A stretch of DNA of 64,000 nucleotides from Chroococcidiopsis thermalis PCC 7203 (GCF_000317125.1 NC_019695.1:3956336-4020335); one strand, 5' to 3'; counted from the stretch's first letter, positions 48,445 to 58,293 are shown. The notes: generated from the letters alone by a model not told the origin. Numbers and translations are program-made.

Positions 48445-49872
48445 TCATCTATGCTGGTTAGATCTAGACTTAGAAGCCAGCAATCGCGCTGTGACATAGA
48501 CTAAGCTACCTGCAATCATACCTGGTAGGACTTCGTAAACTACGGAAGATAACTTAAATACCAGGTTCCAACTAATAGCGGTGATGATTCCAACAGCCAT
48601 CATTAATAGTGCTACAGGCGTACTGACGGGCAATTGCCCAACTCGCAATAGTAACAGTGGACCTAAACCCGAAGCTAAAGCCGACCAAGAAAATGTAATT
48701 AAGAGAAACACATTATCATCGCCTACTAAAGCAATACTCAAAACGATCGCAGTGACAGTTAAAGTGCCTAACTTGACAATTCGATAGGAATTAGCAAATT
48801 GAGGCGCGATGTCTTGAGTCAACGCCGCCGAACAGCAGAGAATCTGAGAATCGGCAGTAGACATAGTAGCAGCAAAGACTCCGGCTAGCATCAGTCCGAC
48901 AAAGCCTGCGGGTAGCAATTCTTCTGCTAAATACGGCAATGCCAACTCAGGATCGCCACCTGATATCAAGTCGGGTAACAACACCCGTGCTGCTAAGCCG
49001 ATGGTAATGGAAGAAAAAGATGTGGTTAAACTCGCAATAGTTTTGATATTCAGCGCCCTATTGACATTATCGGGCGAGTCAATTGCCATTGCTCGGACTA
49101 AAATATGCGGTTGACCGACTACACCAAATCCAGCCACAATCCAACCAATAAAAAAGGGCAAAAAGCCCAACGGTAGATTAGATGGACTCAAATTAATTAG
49201 CTTTGCATCAATCGCGCCCAATCTTGTCCAAAGTTGCCCAAATCCACCACAGTCGGTAATTGCTACGGATAGTAGGAGCAGCAACGAACCAATCATAATT
49301 ATCCCTTGGACTGCATCCGTCCAAATCTCCGCTCGCACACCTCCAGAAAAACAGTAGATAACAACTATTACTGCTCCGAGGATAATTCCTAGACGATAAT
49401 CCCAGCCGAAGACGACATTCAGTGCTTTGCTACCTGCTACGAGTTGCGATGCTGCATACGCACCGAGAAAAGCCACAATAATTATGCCTGAGACAATCGA
49501 GATCCAACGAGCGCCAGAAGTATTTTGCGCTAAGAAATCAGAAACAGTATCCGATGCTGTTTCTTCGGATCTTTTTCTTAAACGTTTGAAAAATAAAAAC
49601 CAAGCGAGATAGTCTCCTATTGCCCAACCAATAACTAACCAAATAGCAGAAATTCCGGCTGTGTAGGCAAAGCCAACTTGACCGAGAAATAATAAACCAC
49701 TCTGACCCGTTGACATGGCGGAAAGCGCCGTCAGCCAAGGACTTACCCCGCGACTAGCGAGGATGTAGTCAGCAGTTGTATTTTTCTTATGAGTTGATGA
49801 GTAGATGCCAACGCCAATAATCAGAGCTAGAAAAACAATGAAAGCAGCTGCAATAAATATGCGATCGCTCAT
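48445..49872 (-). CDS. Sodium:solute symporter (SSS family)
   Basis: This 475-residue membrane protein has about 12-13 helices with the SSS family layout. The early TADYILASRGVSPWLTALSAMSTGQSGLLFLG matches the sodium/proline symporter (PutP) region, and later CFSGGVRAEIWTDAVQGIIM and AATMSTADSQILCCSAALTQDI are diagnostic. Proline or a related solute is likely but not proven. The upstream region (49873-50418) is rich in repeats. Confidence 0.88.
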   Translation of the reverse strand: MSDRIFIAAAFIVFLALIIGVGIYSSTHKKNTTADYILASRGVSPWLTALSAMSTGQSGLLFLGQVGFAYTAGISAIWLVIGWAIGDYLAWFLFFKRLRKRSEETASDTVSDFLAQNTSGARWISIVSGIIIVAFLGAYAASQLVAGSKALNVVFGWDYRLGIILGAVIVVIYCFSGGVRAEIWTDAVQGIIMIGSLLLLLSVAITDCGGFGQLWTRLGAIDAKLINLSPSNLPLGFLPFFIGWIVAGFGVVGQPHILVRAMAIDSPDNVNRALNIKTIASLTTSFSSITIGLAARVLLPDLISGGDPELALPYLAEELLPAGFVGLMLAGVFAATMSTADSQILCCSAALTQDIAPQFANSYRIVKLGTLTVTAIVLSIALVGDDNVFLLITFSWSALASGLGPLLLLRVGQLPVSTPVALLMMAVGIITAISWNLVFKLSSVVYEVLPGMIAGSLVYVTARLLASKSRSNQHR

Positions 49873-50418
49873 AGATTTATCAGTTATCAGTTATCAGTTA
49901 TCAGTGTAGAGACGTTAGATGTAACGTCTCTACAAAGTTATCAGTGGTTGCTGATGCAGATGACTTTACTTTTTGTTACATCTTAAGACATCCTGCTTCT
50001 GAGTGAAAGTGAAAATCAACTGCTGATTTGGTTAGAAGGTGAATGGCGATCGCAATTTATATTTGATTTATGAGAACAAATTACTATTTTTTGATGATTC
50101 AATCTTAATATTTTATTTTTGTCTTATAGCAATTCTCAACTGCGTGCGTGACATTTGTAGGGGCGCATAGCTGTGCGCCCCTACAGATTGCGTGTTTTAC
50201 CTAAATCAAAACCGCTATTAGTAGAATAGGCAATGCTCGCCTACATTTGAATTCTCACTTCACTCGATGAGCCTAATTTTTTATACCATAAGATAGATGC
50301 ATTTTTCTCCAAACTAGTAGAAGAAGACTTCTAACTTCTGACTTCACTTTATTGGTTTAGCATGTATGAAGAGCGAACTTAGAAACTCACAAATACAAAT
50401 TCGCAAGAGGTGCGATCG
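49873..50418. other. Gene-free region with several repeat families
   Basis: It contains TTATCAGTTATCAG tandem repeats (about 49880-49902), a GTAGAGACGTTA/TAACGTCTCTAC palindrome (about 49904-49934) and the GTAGGGGCGCA/TGCGCCCCTAC palindrome (50157-50185). No ORF or RNA gene is recognised. It lies between divergent genes, so both promoters must be here. Confidence 0.6.
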
Positions 50419-51399
50419 ATGGGTTTAGGTATTCTAGCTGACGGTAAATGGATTTCCGAACGGGAACAAGAAGATAACCAAGGGAAATTTATCCGCCCTT
50501 CTACTACCTTTCGCAATAAAATTACTGCTGATGGTTCGAGTGGTTTTAAAGCAGAAGCAGGACGCTATCACTTATATATTTCTTGGGCTTGCCCTTGGGC
50601 ACATCGAACGGCAATTATGCGTCGTCTGAAGGGACTAGAAGATGCAATTGGATTATCTGTAGTAGCAGCAGAGATCGACCAAAATAGTTGGGAGTTTAGT
50701 AGTGAACCTGGAGCGATTCCCGATACTGTTAACGGGACGCAATATCTTTGGCAACTTTATCTAAAAGCCGAACCAAATTATAGCGGACGGGTAACAGTTC
50801 CCGTGTTATGGGATAAGCAAACTCAGTCAATTGTGAATAATGAATCTCGCGAAATTATTCGCATGTTTGACACTGAGTTTAACGATATTGCGAGTAAGAA
50901 TGTCAACTTCTACCCCAAAGATTTGCAGGCACAAATAGACAAAACTATCGATGAGATTTACCAGCCAATTAATAATGGTGTCTACCGAGCCGGATTTGCC
51001 ACTCAACAAGTGGCTTATGAGGAGGCTGTAACGGAGTTATTTGAGGCTTTAGACCGTTGGGAAAATGTTTTAGCTAAACAACGTTATTTATGTGGTAATT
51101 GCATTACAGAAGCCGATTGGTGTATGTTTACAACCTTACTGCGTTTTGATGCTGTTTATTACGTCCATTTCAAATGCAACTTACGCCGGATTGTAGATTA
51201 TCCTAACTTGTGGAACTACTTAAAAGACTTGTACCAACAACCAGGAGTGAAAGAAACTTGCAACTTGGATCATATTAAAAGACATTACTATCGGAGTCAT
51301 CCCAAAGTTAATCCTACTCGCATCGTCCCTAAAGGACCAATAATTGATTTTGAGGCTCCCCACAACCGTAATGAAATAGGTGTTGCAGTTGCAGTTTAA
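50419..51399 (+). CDS. Glutathione S-transferase, glutathionyl-hydroquinone reductase type
   Basis: This 326-residue, Xi-class GST-like protein (YqjG/ECM4 family) reduces glutathionyl-hydroquinones using glutathione. The catalytic Cys lies in the family motif SWACPWAHRT (about residue 55). The C-terminal helical domain contains YLCGNCITEADWCMFTTLLRFDAVYYVHFKCN, where Tyr residues typical of the family occur. I chose ATG 50419, with AAGAGG nine bases upstream, over GTG 50410, which would add three residues. It ends in a hairpin shared with the convergent rtcB gene. Confidence 0.92.
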   Translation: MGLGILADGKWISEREQEDNQGKFIRPSTTFRNKITADGSSGFKAEAGRYHLYISWACPWAHRTAIMRRLKGLEDAIGLSVVAAEIDQNSWEFSSEPGAIPDTVNGTQYLWQLYLKAEPNYSGRVTVPVLWDKQTQSIVNNESREIIRMFDTEFNDIASKNVNFYPKDLQAQIDKTIDEIYQPINNGVYRAGFATQQVAYEEAVTELFEALDRWENVLAKQRYLCGNCITEADWCMFTTLLRFDAVYYVHFKCNLRRIVDYPNLWNYLKDLYQQPGVKETCNLDHIKRHYYRSHPKVNPTRIVPKGPIIDFEAPHNRNEIGVAVAV

Positions 51400-51430
51400 A
51401 AAGTAGGGTGGGCATTGCCCACCCTACTTT
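51400..51430. terminator. Bidirectional hairpin between GST and rtcB genes
   Basis: A perfect 15-bp palindrome (AAAGTAGGGTGGGCA with its complement, 1-nt loop) starts right after the GST stop and overlaps the rtcB stop codon. It has A/T flanks on both sides (TAAA and TTTAA), so it can end transcripts from both genes. Confidence 0.75.
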
Positions 51431-52610
51431 AACCTTTGACGCAAACAACTTGCTTCAATGTTGCTATAATTTCGACCAGATCTGACTGATTATTCATTAC
51501 CTCGTCTATCGGCTTATATGCCCCAGGAATCTCATCTAAGACACCCGTGTCTTTGCGGCATTCTACGCCCTTCGTTTGCTCGATCAAATCGTCAAGTGTA
51601 TAGACATTTTTTGCCTTATTACGAGACATCAAACGCCCCGCACCGTGACTGCAAGAACAATAACTTTCAGCATGACCTTTACCTCTGACAATAAATGATT
51701 TCGCACCCATTGAACCAGGGATAATCCCATAATCTTCAGTCTGCGCCCTTACCGCACCCTTACGAGTCACGTAAACATCTTCGCCAAAATGCACTTCCTT
51801 TTCGGCATAGTTGTGATGGCAATTGACTTCTAATAGAGGCTTGAATGGCTTACCACCAGCTACATGTTTTTCTACAACTCGCTTAAAGCGTGCCATCATT
51901 ACGTCACGATTGACACGGGCATAGTTTTGCGCCCACTGCAAGTCTCGCCAATAAGCAGCAAACTCTGACGTACCGGAAACAAAATAAGCCAAGTCAGGAT
52001 CGGGCAAGCGATCGCCTGCTAATTTTGCTAGTTCTTTAGCAGTATTAATATGGCACTGTGCCAACTTGTTACCGATATTTCGGGAACCAGAATGCAACAT
52101 CAACCAAACTCGATCTTCCGTATCGAGACAAACTTCTAAGAAGTGGTTGCCACCGCCAAGAGAACCCATTTGTTTCATGGCTTTTCCTTGCAAGTCTTGC
52201 ACCCCGCGATGTAGATCTTTAAAATCATGCCAATGTTGCCAGTTAGTAATAGATTTTTCTACATCTTTATTTTCGTTAAAACCAACTGGAATTGATGCTT
52301 CAATATCCAAACGGATTTTTTTCAACTTGCCTTCTAATTGTTCGGCATGATATGGAGTTTGAATGGCAGCCATGCCACAACCAATATCTACTCCCACAGC
52401 CGCAGGCAAAATTGCATCTTTAGTTGCTACAACCGAGCCGACTAAAGCACCTTTACCTAAGTGGACATCGGGCATCAATGCGACATGTTTAAATACAAAT
52501 GGTAGCGATGCCACGTTTTTCGCCATCTGGGTTTCTTCATGTCCTAAAGCATGATTTGCCCAAGAAAGTACGGGTGCTGGTGTATTAATTTCTAGTTTTT
52601 CGTATGGCAT
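51429..52610 (-). CDS. rtcB: RtcB family RNA ligase
   Basis: RtcB joins RNA 2',3'-cyclic phosphate or 3'-phosphate ends to 5'-OH ends with GTP and Mn2+ and acts in RNA repair. The 393-residue protein has the family metal and guanylate sites: GVDIGCGM with Asp and Cys, GGGNHFLEV, MLHSGSRNIG, NCHHNYAEKE, PGSMGAKSFIVRG, and the SCSHGAGRLMSR block holding the guanylated His. No archease gene is nearby. Its upstream region holds a five-unit 38-bp tandem array. Confidence 0.94.
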   Translation of the reverse strand: MPYEKLEINTPAPVLSWANHALGHEETQMAKNVASLPFVFKHVALMPDVHLGKGALVGSVVATKDAILPAAVGVDIGCGMAAIQTPYHAEQLEGKLKKIRLDIEASIPVGFNENKDVEKSITNWQHWHDFKDLHRGVQDLQGKAMKQMGSLGGGNHFLEVCLDTEDRVWLMLHSGSRNIGNKLAQCHINTAKELAKLAGDRLPDPDLAYFVSGTSEFAAYWRDLQWAQNYARVNRDVMMARFKRVVEKHVAGGKPFKPLLEVNCHHNYAEKEVHFGEDVYVTRKGAVRAQTEDYGIIPGSMGAKSFIVRGKGHAESYCSCSHGAGRLMSRNKAKNVYTLDDLIEQTKGVECRKDTGVLDEIPGAYKPIDEVMNNQSDLVEIIATLKQVVCVKG

Positions 52611-52645
52611 ATTTTTAGTTAAAAATTAAGGAAAAATGACCGATA

Positions 52646-52830
52646 CATGATCCAGGGCGCACGACTGTGCGCCCCTACAGAAACATGATCCAGGGCGCAC
52701 GGCTGCCCCTACAGAAACATGACCCAGGGCGCACGGCTGTGCGCCCCTACAGAAACATGACCCAGGGCACACGACTGTGCGCCCCTACAGAAACATGACC
52801 CAGGGCGCACGACTGTGCGCCCCTAGAGAA
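52646..52830. repeat. Five tandem 38-bp units in the rtcB upstream region
   Basis: The unit starts CATGACCCAGGGCGCAC and ends GTGCGCCCCTACAGAAA. Copies 1, 3, 4 and 5 are near full length; copy 2 lacks 4 bp in the palindromic part. Each unit can form a hairpin of the GGGCGCAC/GTGCGCCC type found singly elsewhere in the window. There is no CRISPR-like spacer diversity. Confidence 0.9.
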
Positions 52831-52961
52831 TACTTGGGTTTTTGATTCCCAGATTGACTATCTCTACAGGGGAGAATACTAACTTAGCTTATGCAAGTTC
52901 ATTTTACATAATACATTGTGCTACAAAAAAATACAACAAGAGAACTCCTCCGAATATGGGT

Positions 52962-53023
52962 GTAAGGGCGGGTTTATTAAACCGCTTCGTTTAGCAGAGA
53001 TTTTAGGTGAAACCCGCCCCTAC
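52962..53023. repeat. GGGCGGGTTT/AAACCCGCCC repeat at the MFS gene end
   Basis: Inverted ends (GGGCGGGTTT and AAACCCGCCCCTAC) surround about 40 bp that includes GTTTAGC. A related copy in inverse orientation is at 54274-54340, and a degenerate one is near 23690-23762. The MFS transporter's TAG stop (53020-53022) lies inside its right end. Confidence 0.75.
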
Positions 53024-54246
53024 ATCGATCGCTGCTCCCTGCTCCCCGTTCCTACTAGCCATCGATGTACAATTACCATCACTAGGGCTAGAGGCATCAT
53101 TAAAACAGGAATAATTTCCAAACTAGTACGGGAGGCGATCCAACCGACTGCACTGGGCAAACTGGCTGCACCTAAACTAGCGACACTCGACACGAAACCG
53201 ATCGCGGCTGGTATTAATGCAGGAGATATCCTCTGTGGTAATAAGGCAATTGTTGCCGGATAGATTGCCGCAAACCCGAAACCAATCAGCGGTAAGCTCA
53301 AATACAGGTTTGGTACTAGCCACCAAGCTAGTAAACCAATACTCAGCACCACTAGAGAAATATCCAACGTGCGGACTGCACCGAGTCGTCGCATGAAATA
53401 TCCCAAACTCAAACGCCCAATTGTCAGTCCCAGCCAGTAAGCGCTAATGCTGTATCCAGCAACGATTGGCGGGATCCCGCGACTGAGATTTTGCACCGAG
53501 TAAGCCCAGTTACCCACACAAACCTCTGCACCCACATAAACCATCAATAGCAAACCCGTTAGCAGGACAGCAGGTGTCTGTAAAGCAACGCGGAGATTAG
53601 CCTTAGCACTCGTCCCAGAAGCATTGATTTTCTGCGTCATCGGTCGATAATTTTGGACGATCGCTATAGCCACCGCCACCACCAACAGCCCTACCACTCC
53701 TGCAAATACCAAATAGATCGATCGCCAATTCAACCCAAAAGCTAGTAGCGAAGTGGCGATCGTGGGACCTAACAATGCACCAACACCATAAAAAGCGTGC
53801 AACATTCCCACGAGATGGTTAGTCCGTTGGTTATCCACAATAAATGTATTAATTCCAGCATCAATCAGGGCAATTCCCAGCCCCAAAAGCACGCCAGCCG
53901 CCACCATCACCCACCAAAACGGATTCAGCGCATAGATTATCAGCGCCCCCATCAGCAACATTGCCGCTACTAACAGCATCCGTGCCAACCCCAAACGGCT
54001 GCTAATCAGACTACTAGAGAACGCTGCCACAACATAACCACCCGTCTGACTGATAAACAGCAGCGTTACAGTTGCCGGATTTAAATTATATGCAGCCAAA
54101 ATCGAAGGCAACAAAACCCCCAATCCCGCCTCTGCTACTGCGATCGCCACAAAAGCATAAAACGCGATCGCTACCCCAAACCAAACCGCCTCTTTCCCAA
54201 AATGCGATCGCTTCACATTTTTGCCTAACACCCGCTTATCACCCAT
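53020..54246 (-). CDS. MFS transporter
   Basis: This 408-residue, 12-helix major facilitator has loop motifs SSRLGLARMLLVAA after helix 2 and SLGYFMRRLGAVRTLDI after helix 8. The first helix starts near residue 25. It resembles sugar/FucP-like or drug-type members, and the substrate is not deducible. The stop codon is supplied by an interspersed repeat, so the last few codons (GSREQRSM) may be recent. The 54274-54340 repeat sits just upstream. Confidence 0.82.
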   Translation of the reverse strand: MGDKRVLGKNVKRSHFGKEAVWFGVAIAFYAFVAIAVAEAGLGVLLPSILAAYNLNPATVTLLFISQTGGYVVAAFSSSLISSRLGLARMLLVAAMLLMGALIIYALNPFWWVMVAAGVLLGLGIALIDAGINTFIVDNQRTNHLVGMLHAFYGVGALLGPTIATSLLAFGLNWRSIYLVFAGVVGLLVVAVAIAIVQNYRPMTQKINASGTSAKANLRVALQTPAVLLTGLLLMVYVGAEVCVGNWAYSVQNLSRGIPPIVAGYSISAYWLGLTIGRLSLGYFMRRLGAVRTLDISLVVLSIGLLAWWLVPNLYLSLPLIGFGFAAIYPATIALLPQRISPALIPAAIGFVSSVASLGAASLPSAVGWIASRTSLEIIPVLMMPLALVMVIVHRWLVGTGSREQRSM

Positions 54247-54273
54247 ATCTCCCCTGCATTTATTTGGCTTGGG

Positions 54274-54340
54274 TACGGGCGGGTTTTCACCAAAGATTCA
54301 CTGTTTCAGTGGTCGATCTATTCGCTAAACCCGCCCCTAC
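54274..54340. repeat. GGGCGGGTTT/AAACCCGCCC repeat between MFS and HAD genes
   Basis: Inverted ends with an inner region including TTCGCTAAACCC on the plus strand. It is the inverse-orientation relative of 52962-53023, so the MFS gene is bracketed by two copies in opposite orientation. Confidence 0.75.
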
Positions 54341-54354
54341 AACTTCTGACTTCC

Positions 54355-55023
54355 TCACGCTTCTGCTAACAACACCCTTAACCCAACCCGATCGCCATCC
54401 ATCACCTGTTGCTCGATCGCCATCCCTACCAAAGCAGGTACGATCGCATCCGCCTCAATTAAATCTGCTGGCTGATAAGTCGTCGCCACCGCCACCACAC
54501 TCATTCCCGCTGCCCGTGCCGCTTTGACACCAGCCACAGCATCCTCCACTACCAGACAGCGTTCTGGTGGGACACCCAACCTTGATGCTGCTTTGAGATA
54601 TCCTTCAGGATCGGGCTTACCACGGCTAATATCATCTGCCGTAATCATGACTTTGGGAACAGATAAACCAACATGACGCAAACGGTTGGTTGCGATCGCC
54701 TGCGTCCCTGACGTGACAATTGCCCATTGCCGATCTGGTAATGAATTCAGTAAATTTGCTACTCCTTCCACTTCCACCACACCAGCTAAATCCTCCGCCT
54801 CCCGTTGCAGAAACGCCCTACCTTCTTCCTCTGCGATTAAGTGCGGCGCAACTTCGCGAATTGTCTCTGTCGCCGGACGACCGTGAGAGATTTTCAAAAT
54901 TGCCTCTGCATCTAAACCGTGCTGCTGCGCCCACCTACGCCAATGTCCTTCTACAGCTACATTTGAATTGACCAATACACCGTCGAGATCGAATAGGACT
55001 GCCTCACAGTCGAAGCTTTTCAT
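54355..55023 (-). CDS. HAD-family sugar/polyol phosphatase
   Basis: From ATG 55023 the 222-residue protein shows all HAD motifs: I, VLFDLDGVLVNS with D12 and D14; II, IVTSGTQAIA; III, the Lys in GKPDPEGYLKAASRLGV; IV, CLVVEDAVAGVKAA. The cap layout fits the small sugar-phosphate phosphatases (2-deoxyglucose-6-P or glycerol-3-P type). It is divergent from the ROK regulator with a shared 106-bp promoter region that holds a GTTTGTT/AACAAAC operator-like site, so it is probably under the regulator's control. An in-frame extension to 55068 lies in repeat DNA. Confidence 0.88.
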   Translation of the reverse strand: MKSFDCEAVLFDLDGVLVNSNVAVEGHWRRWAQQHGLDAEAILKISHGRPATETIREVAPHLIAEEEGRAFLQREAEDLAGVVEVEGVANLLNSLPDRQWAIVTSGTQAIATNRLRHVGLSVPKVMITADDISRGKPDPEGYLKAASRLGVPPERCLVVEDAVAGVKAARAAGMSVVAVATTYQPADLIEADAIVPALVGMAIEQQVMDGDRVGLRVLLAEA

Positions 55024-55092
55024 ATCTTTTTCTCCAGCAGAGATGTGACATGGAACGTCTCTACACACATAACGTCTCTATAATGCTAATTT

Positions 55093-55111
55093 GTTTGTTA
55101 GAAAAACAAAC
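55093..55111. promoter_or_regulatory. Operator-like inverted repeat for the ROK regulator
   Basis: GTTTGTT (55093-55099) and AACAAAC (55105-55111) are exact inverse copies 5 bp apart. XylR/NagC-type ROK repressors bind sites with a TTTGTTT...AAACAAA core. The site lies 18 bp before the regulator's ATG and 69 bp before the divergent HAD gene, a good position to control both. Confidence 0.6.
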
Positions 55112-55129
55112 TTACTAAAGATTAGAAAA

Positions 55130-56332
55130 ATGACCGCAGATCGACATTCACCATCGATCGCCACCAATACAACACTGTTAAAACAAATCAACTATGCCCG
55201 CATTTTGGAACTTCTTAGATGTCGTGCGCCAAAGACTCGGGCTGAAATTGCCCGTTCCACAGGACTGACGCGATCGACTGTTACCGTAATTACAGCCGAA
55301 TTAATCTCGCAGGGCTTAATTCGAGAAAGCGGTGAAATTATCGCGCCTCCTGGAGGGGGAAGACCAGGAGTCGGACTGAGTTTAAATCCCGATGGGGCAT
55401 TTTTTATTGGTGCGGCGATCGAGTACGAACAGCTAACGGTAGTGCAGTTGAATTTAGCTGCCCAAGTTGTCAACCGCATTCAAGCACCACTAATAGGTAG
55501 TCGAGAACCAGAAATTGTCCTCAGCCAACTCGGACAATTAATTGGGCAAGTGCAGCAGTCCGATCCGACCAAACAAGAGCGATCGCGAGGAATTGGGCTA
55601 GCCATCCAAGCAACCATGAACTTAGCAGGTGTGGTCATCTATTCGCCATTTTTACAGTGGGTAGGTGTCGATCTGCGCCGCTACCTTCAGCCTCACATTC
55701 AATTGCCTTTATTTGTAGATAATGATGCGAACGCCGCCGCTTTAGCAGAGGTGTATCTAGGTAGTGCCATGCACTGTCATAGCTTGCTCTATCTATTAAT
55801 TAATAAAGGAATTGGGGCGGGAATCGTGTTAAACAATCGCATCTTTCGCGGCGCTTACGGCACTGCGGGAGAAGTCGGGGCAATTTTACCAATGCCAACT
55901 GGCTGCGGAGATTTAGGCACATTTGTCGGTAGAGAGGCGTTGCTGCAAAACTATCGCCAGCGGGGAGGACAAGCAGGAGAAATTGGCGATTTGGTCGTAC
56001 ATTTCCGCCAAGACGAACCCCTCGCCCGCGCGGTTGTGTCTGAATGGGTGCAGATATTAGGCTGGGGATTAATTAACTTAGCAAATATTCTCAATCCCGA
56101 ACGAATCGCGATCGGTGGACCGCTTGCTGTATTGGTTCCTCACGTTAAAGAGGAATTGGACTCGATGTTGCGAGACTGCGTACCTGGTAATGGTGGTGGT
56201 GGATTCTTCAGCGATCCGAAAGCTCGTTTTGACGTATCAGTTTTTGGCGAAGATGCGGCAGCAATTGGCGGGGCTGTACTTGCCTATCAGTCACTCTTTC
56301 AAGTTCCCGATTTAGTTTTGTTAGCTGGCTAA
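55130..56332 (+). CDS. ROK family transcriptional regulator
   Basis: This 400-residue protein has an N-terminal winged-helix DNA-binding domain (about 20-75, RILELLRCRAPKTRAEIARSTGLTRSTVTVITAELISQG) and a ROK sugar-kinase-like domain. The latter has FVDNDANAAALAEVYLG, INKGIGAGIVLNNRIFRGAYGTAGEVG and the ROK zinc-site region TGCGDLG (other ROK proteins use C-x-C-x4-C; here only one Cys is seen). It probably responds to a sugar or sugar phosphate. I chose ATG 55130; an in-frame TTG at 55091 would place the start inside the operator. Confidence 0.88.
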   Translation: MTADRHSPSIATNTTLLKQINYARILELLRCRAPKTRAEIARSTGLTRSTVTVITAELISQGLIRESGEIIAPPGGGRPGVGLSLNPDGAFFIGAAIEYEQLTVVQLNLAAQVVNRIQAPLIGSREPEIVLSQLGQLIGQVQQSDPTKQERSRGIGLAIQATMNLAGVVIYSPFLQWVGVDLRRYLQPHIQLPLFVDNDANAAALAEVYLGSAMHCHSLLYLLINKGIGAGIVLNNRIFRGAYGTAGEVGAILPMPTGCGDLGTFVGREALLQNYRQRGGQAGEIGDLVVHFRQDEPLARAVVSEWVQILGWGLINLANILNPERIAIGGPLAVLVPHVKEELDSMLRDCVPGNGGGGFFSDPKARFDVSVFGEDAAAIGGAVLAYQSLFQVPDLVLLAG

Positions 56333-56482
56333 TTTCGGGAGTTGGGGGAGTTGGGGAAGTTGAGGGAGCAAGACAATTCTAGTCACTAGTCACCAGCCAC
56401 TAGCCACTGACAACTGCAAGAATGTATTAAAATTTGTAAATAGAAATAGCAAGTCGCGATCGTCCCTTAGCGAGGCATACTT

Positions 56483-57361
<879 letters not shown>

Positions 57362-57375
57362 GGTAATAATATAGT

Positions 57376-58104
57376 ATGGCGTTAAAGGCAGTTTTATTTG
57401 ATTTTAATGGCGTTATTATTAATGACGAACCGATTCATAAACAACTGATCGAACAGTTATTAGTTGAAGAAAATTTACGCCCAATCCCGGGTGAGTTTGA
57501 AGAAGTTTGTCTAGGGAGAAGCGATCGCGTTTGTTTAGCTGAATTGCTCAAACGTCGAGGTCGATTTGTGAGTGAGACATATTTACTCCAATTAATGCAG
57601 CGCAAGGCGCAGGCATACCAGCAAGAATTAGAAAAAATTCCTAACTTACCTACGTATCCAGGTTTAGAAGATTTGGTTTTTCAAGCCCGTAGCCAACAAT
57701 TAAAGTTAGCTGTAGTTAGTGGCGCAATGCGATCGGAAATTGAATTAGTTTTGCAGCGTTTGAATTTGACACAATACTTTTCTGTATTAGTTGCTGGCGA
57801 TGATATTACTACCAGTAAACCAGAACCAGATGGCTATTTGTTGGCAGTAGAACGCCTCAACCAACTCTATCCCGAACTTCGGTTGCAGCCAAGAGAGTGT
57901 ATTGCGATCGAAGATACTCCAGCAGGAATCCAAGCAGCGAAGACAGCAAAAATTCCGGTTGTTGGAGTTGCAAATACCTATCCATTTCACATGATGCAAC
58001 GTCAAGCAAACTGGGCTGTAGATTACCTCAACCAGTTAGATTTGGAATGGGTGCAACAAGTACTTTCCAAAGCAAACTCACAAGCCACCGTCGCTGAATG
58101 TTAA
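57376..58104 (+). CDS. HAD-IA family phosphatase/phosphoglucomutase-like protein
   Basis: This 242-residue protein resembles beta-phosphoglucomutase-like HAD enzymes: motif I VLFDFNGVIIND, motif II LAVVSGAMRSEIE, motif III Lys in TSKPEPDGYLLAVERL, and motif IV CIAIEDTPAGIQAAK. The second acidic residue of motif I (DxD) is Asn11 here. In phosphatases this position is the general acid/base, so catalysis may differ or be weak. It is in an operon with the methyltransferase gene (14-bp gap). Confidence 0.85.
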   Translation: MALKAVLFDFNGVIINDEPIHKQLIEQLLVEENLRPIPGEFEEVCLGRSDRVCLAELLKRRGRFVSETYLLQLMQRKAQAYQQELEKIPNLPTYPGLEDLVFQARSQQLKLAVVSGAMRSEIELVLQRLNLTQYFSVLVAGDDITTSKPEPDGYLLAVERLNQLYPELRLQPRECIAIEDTPAGIQAAKTAKIPVVGVANTYPFHMMQRQANWAVDYLNQLDLEWVQQVLSKANSQATVAEC

Positions 58105-58161
58105 AATACCAAGTGGCATATAGGAATTTGAGACTAGCAGTCCAAAATCTAAAATTAGTAC

Positions 58162-58234
58162 GGGGAATTAGCTCAGTTGGTAGAGCGCTGCGATCGCACC
58201 GCAGAGGTCAGGGGTTCGAGTCTCCTATTCTCCA
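58162..58234 (+). tRNA. trnA: tRNA-Ala (CGC)
   Basis: The acceptor stem GGGGAAT pairs with ATTCTCC. The D-arm is GCTC...GAGC, and the anticodon stem CTGCG/CGCAG has the loop ATCGCAC and so anticodon CGC. The T-loop is TTCGAGT. Discriminator A; no CCA encoded. The anticodon arm includes GCGATCGC, a HIP1 octamer. A terminator hairpin follows. Confidence 0.93.
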
Positions 58235-58241
58235 TCGTCGC

Positions 58242-58264
58242 AAACCCTTTCTATTAAAGGGTTT
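58242..58264 (+). terminator. Intrinsic terminator after tRNA-Ala
   Basis: The stem AAACCCTTT / AAAGGGTTT with a 5-nt loop and T-rich end is built like the hairpin after tRNA-Thr (16714-16738). Confidence 0.75.
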
Positions 58265-58293
58265 TGTAGTTTATCAGCCTAACTTTGTTTACG

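Noticed and set aside
52646-52830. Regularly spaced repeats suggesting a CRISPR array
   Set aside because: The units are adjacent and nearly identical over their full 38 bp, with no variable spacers; no cas genes are in the window.
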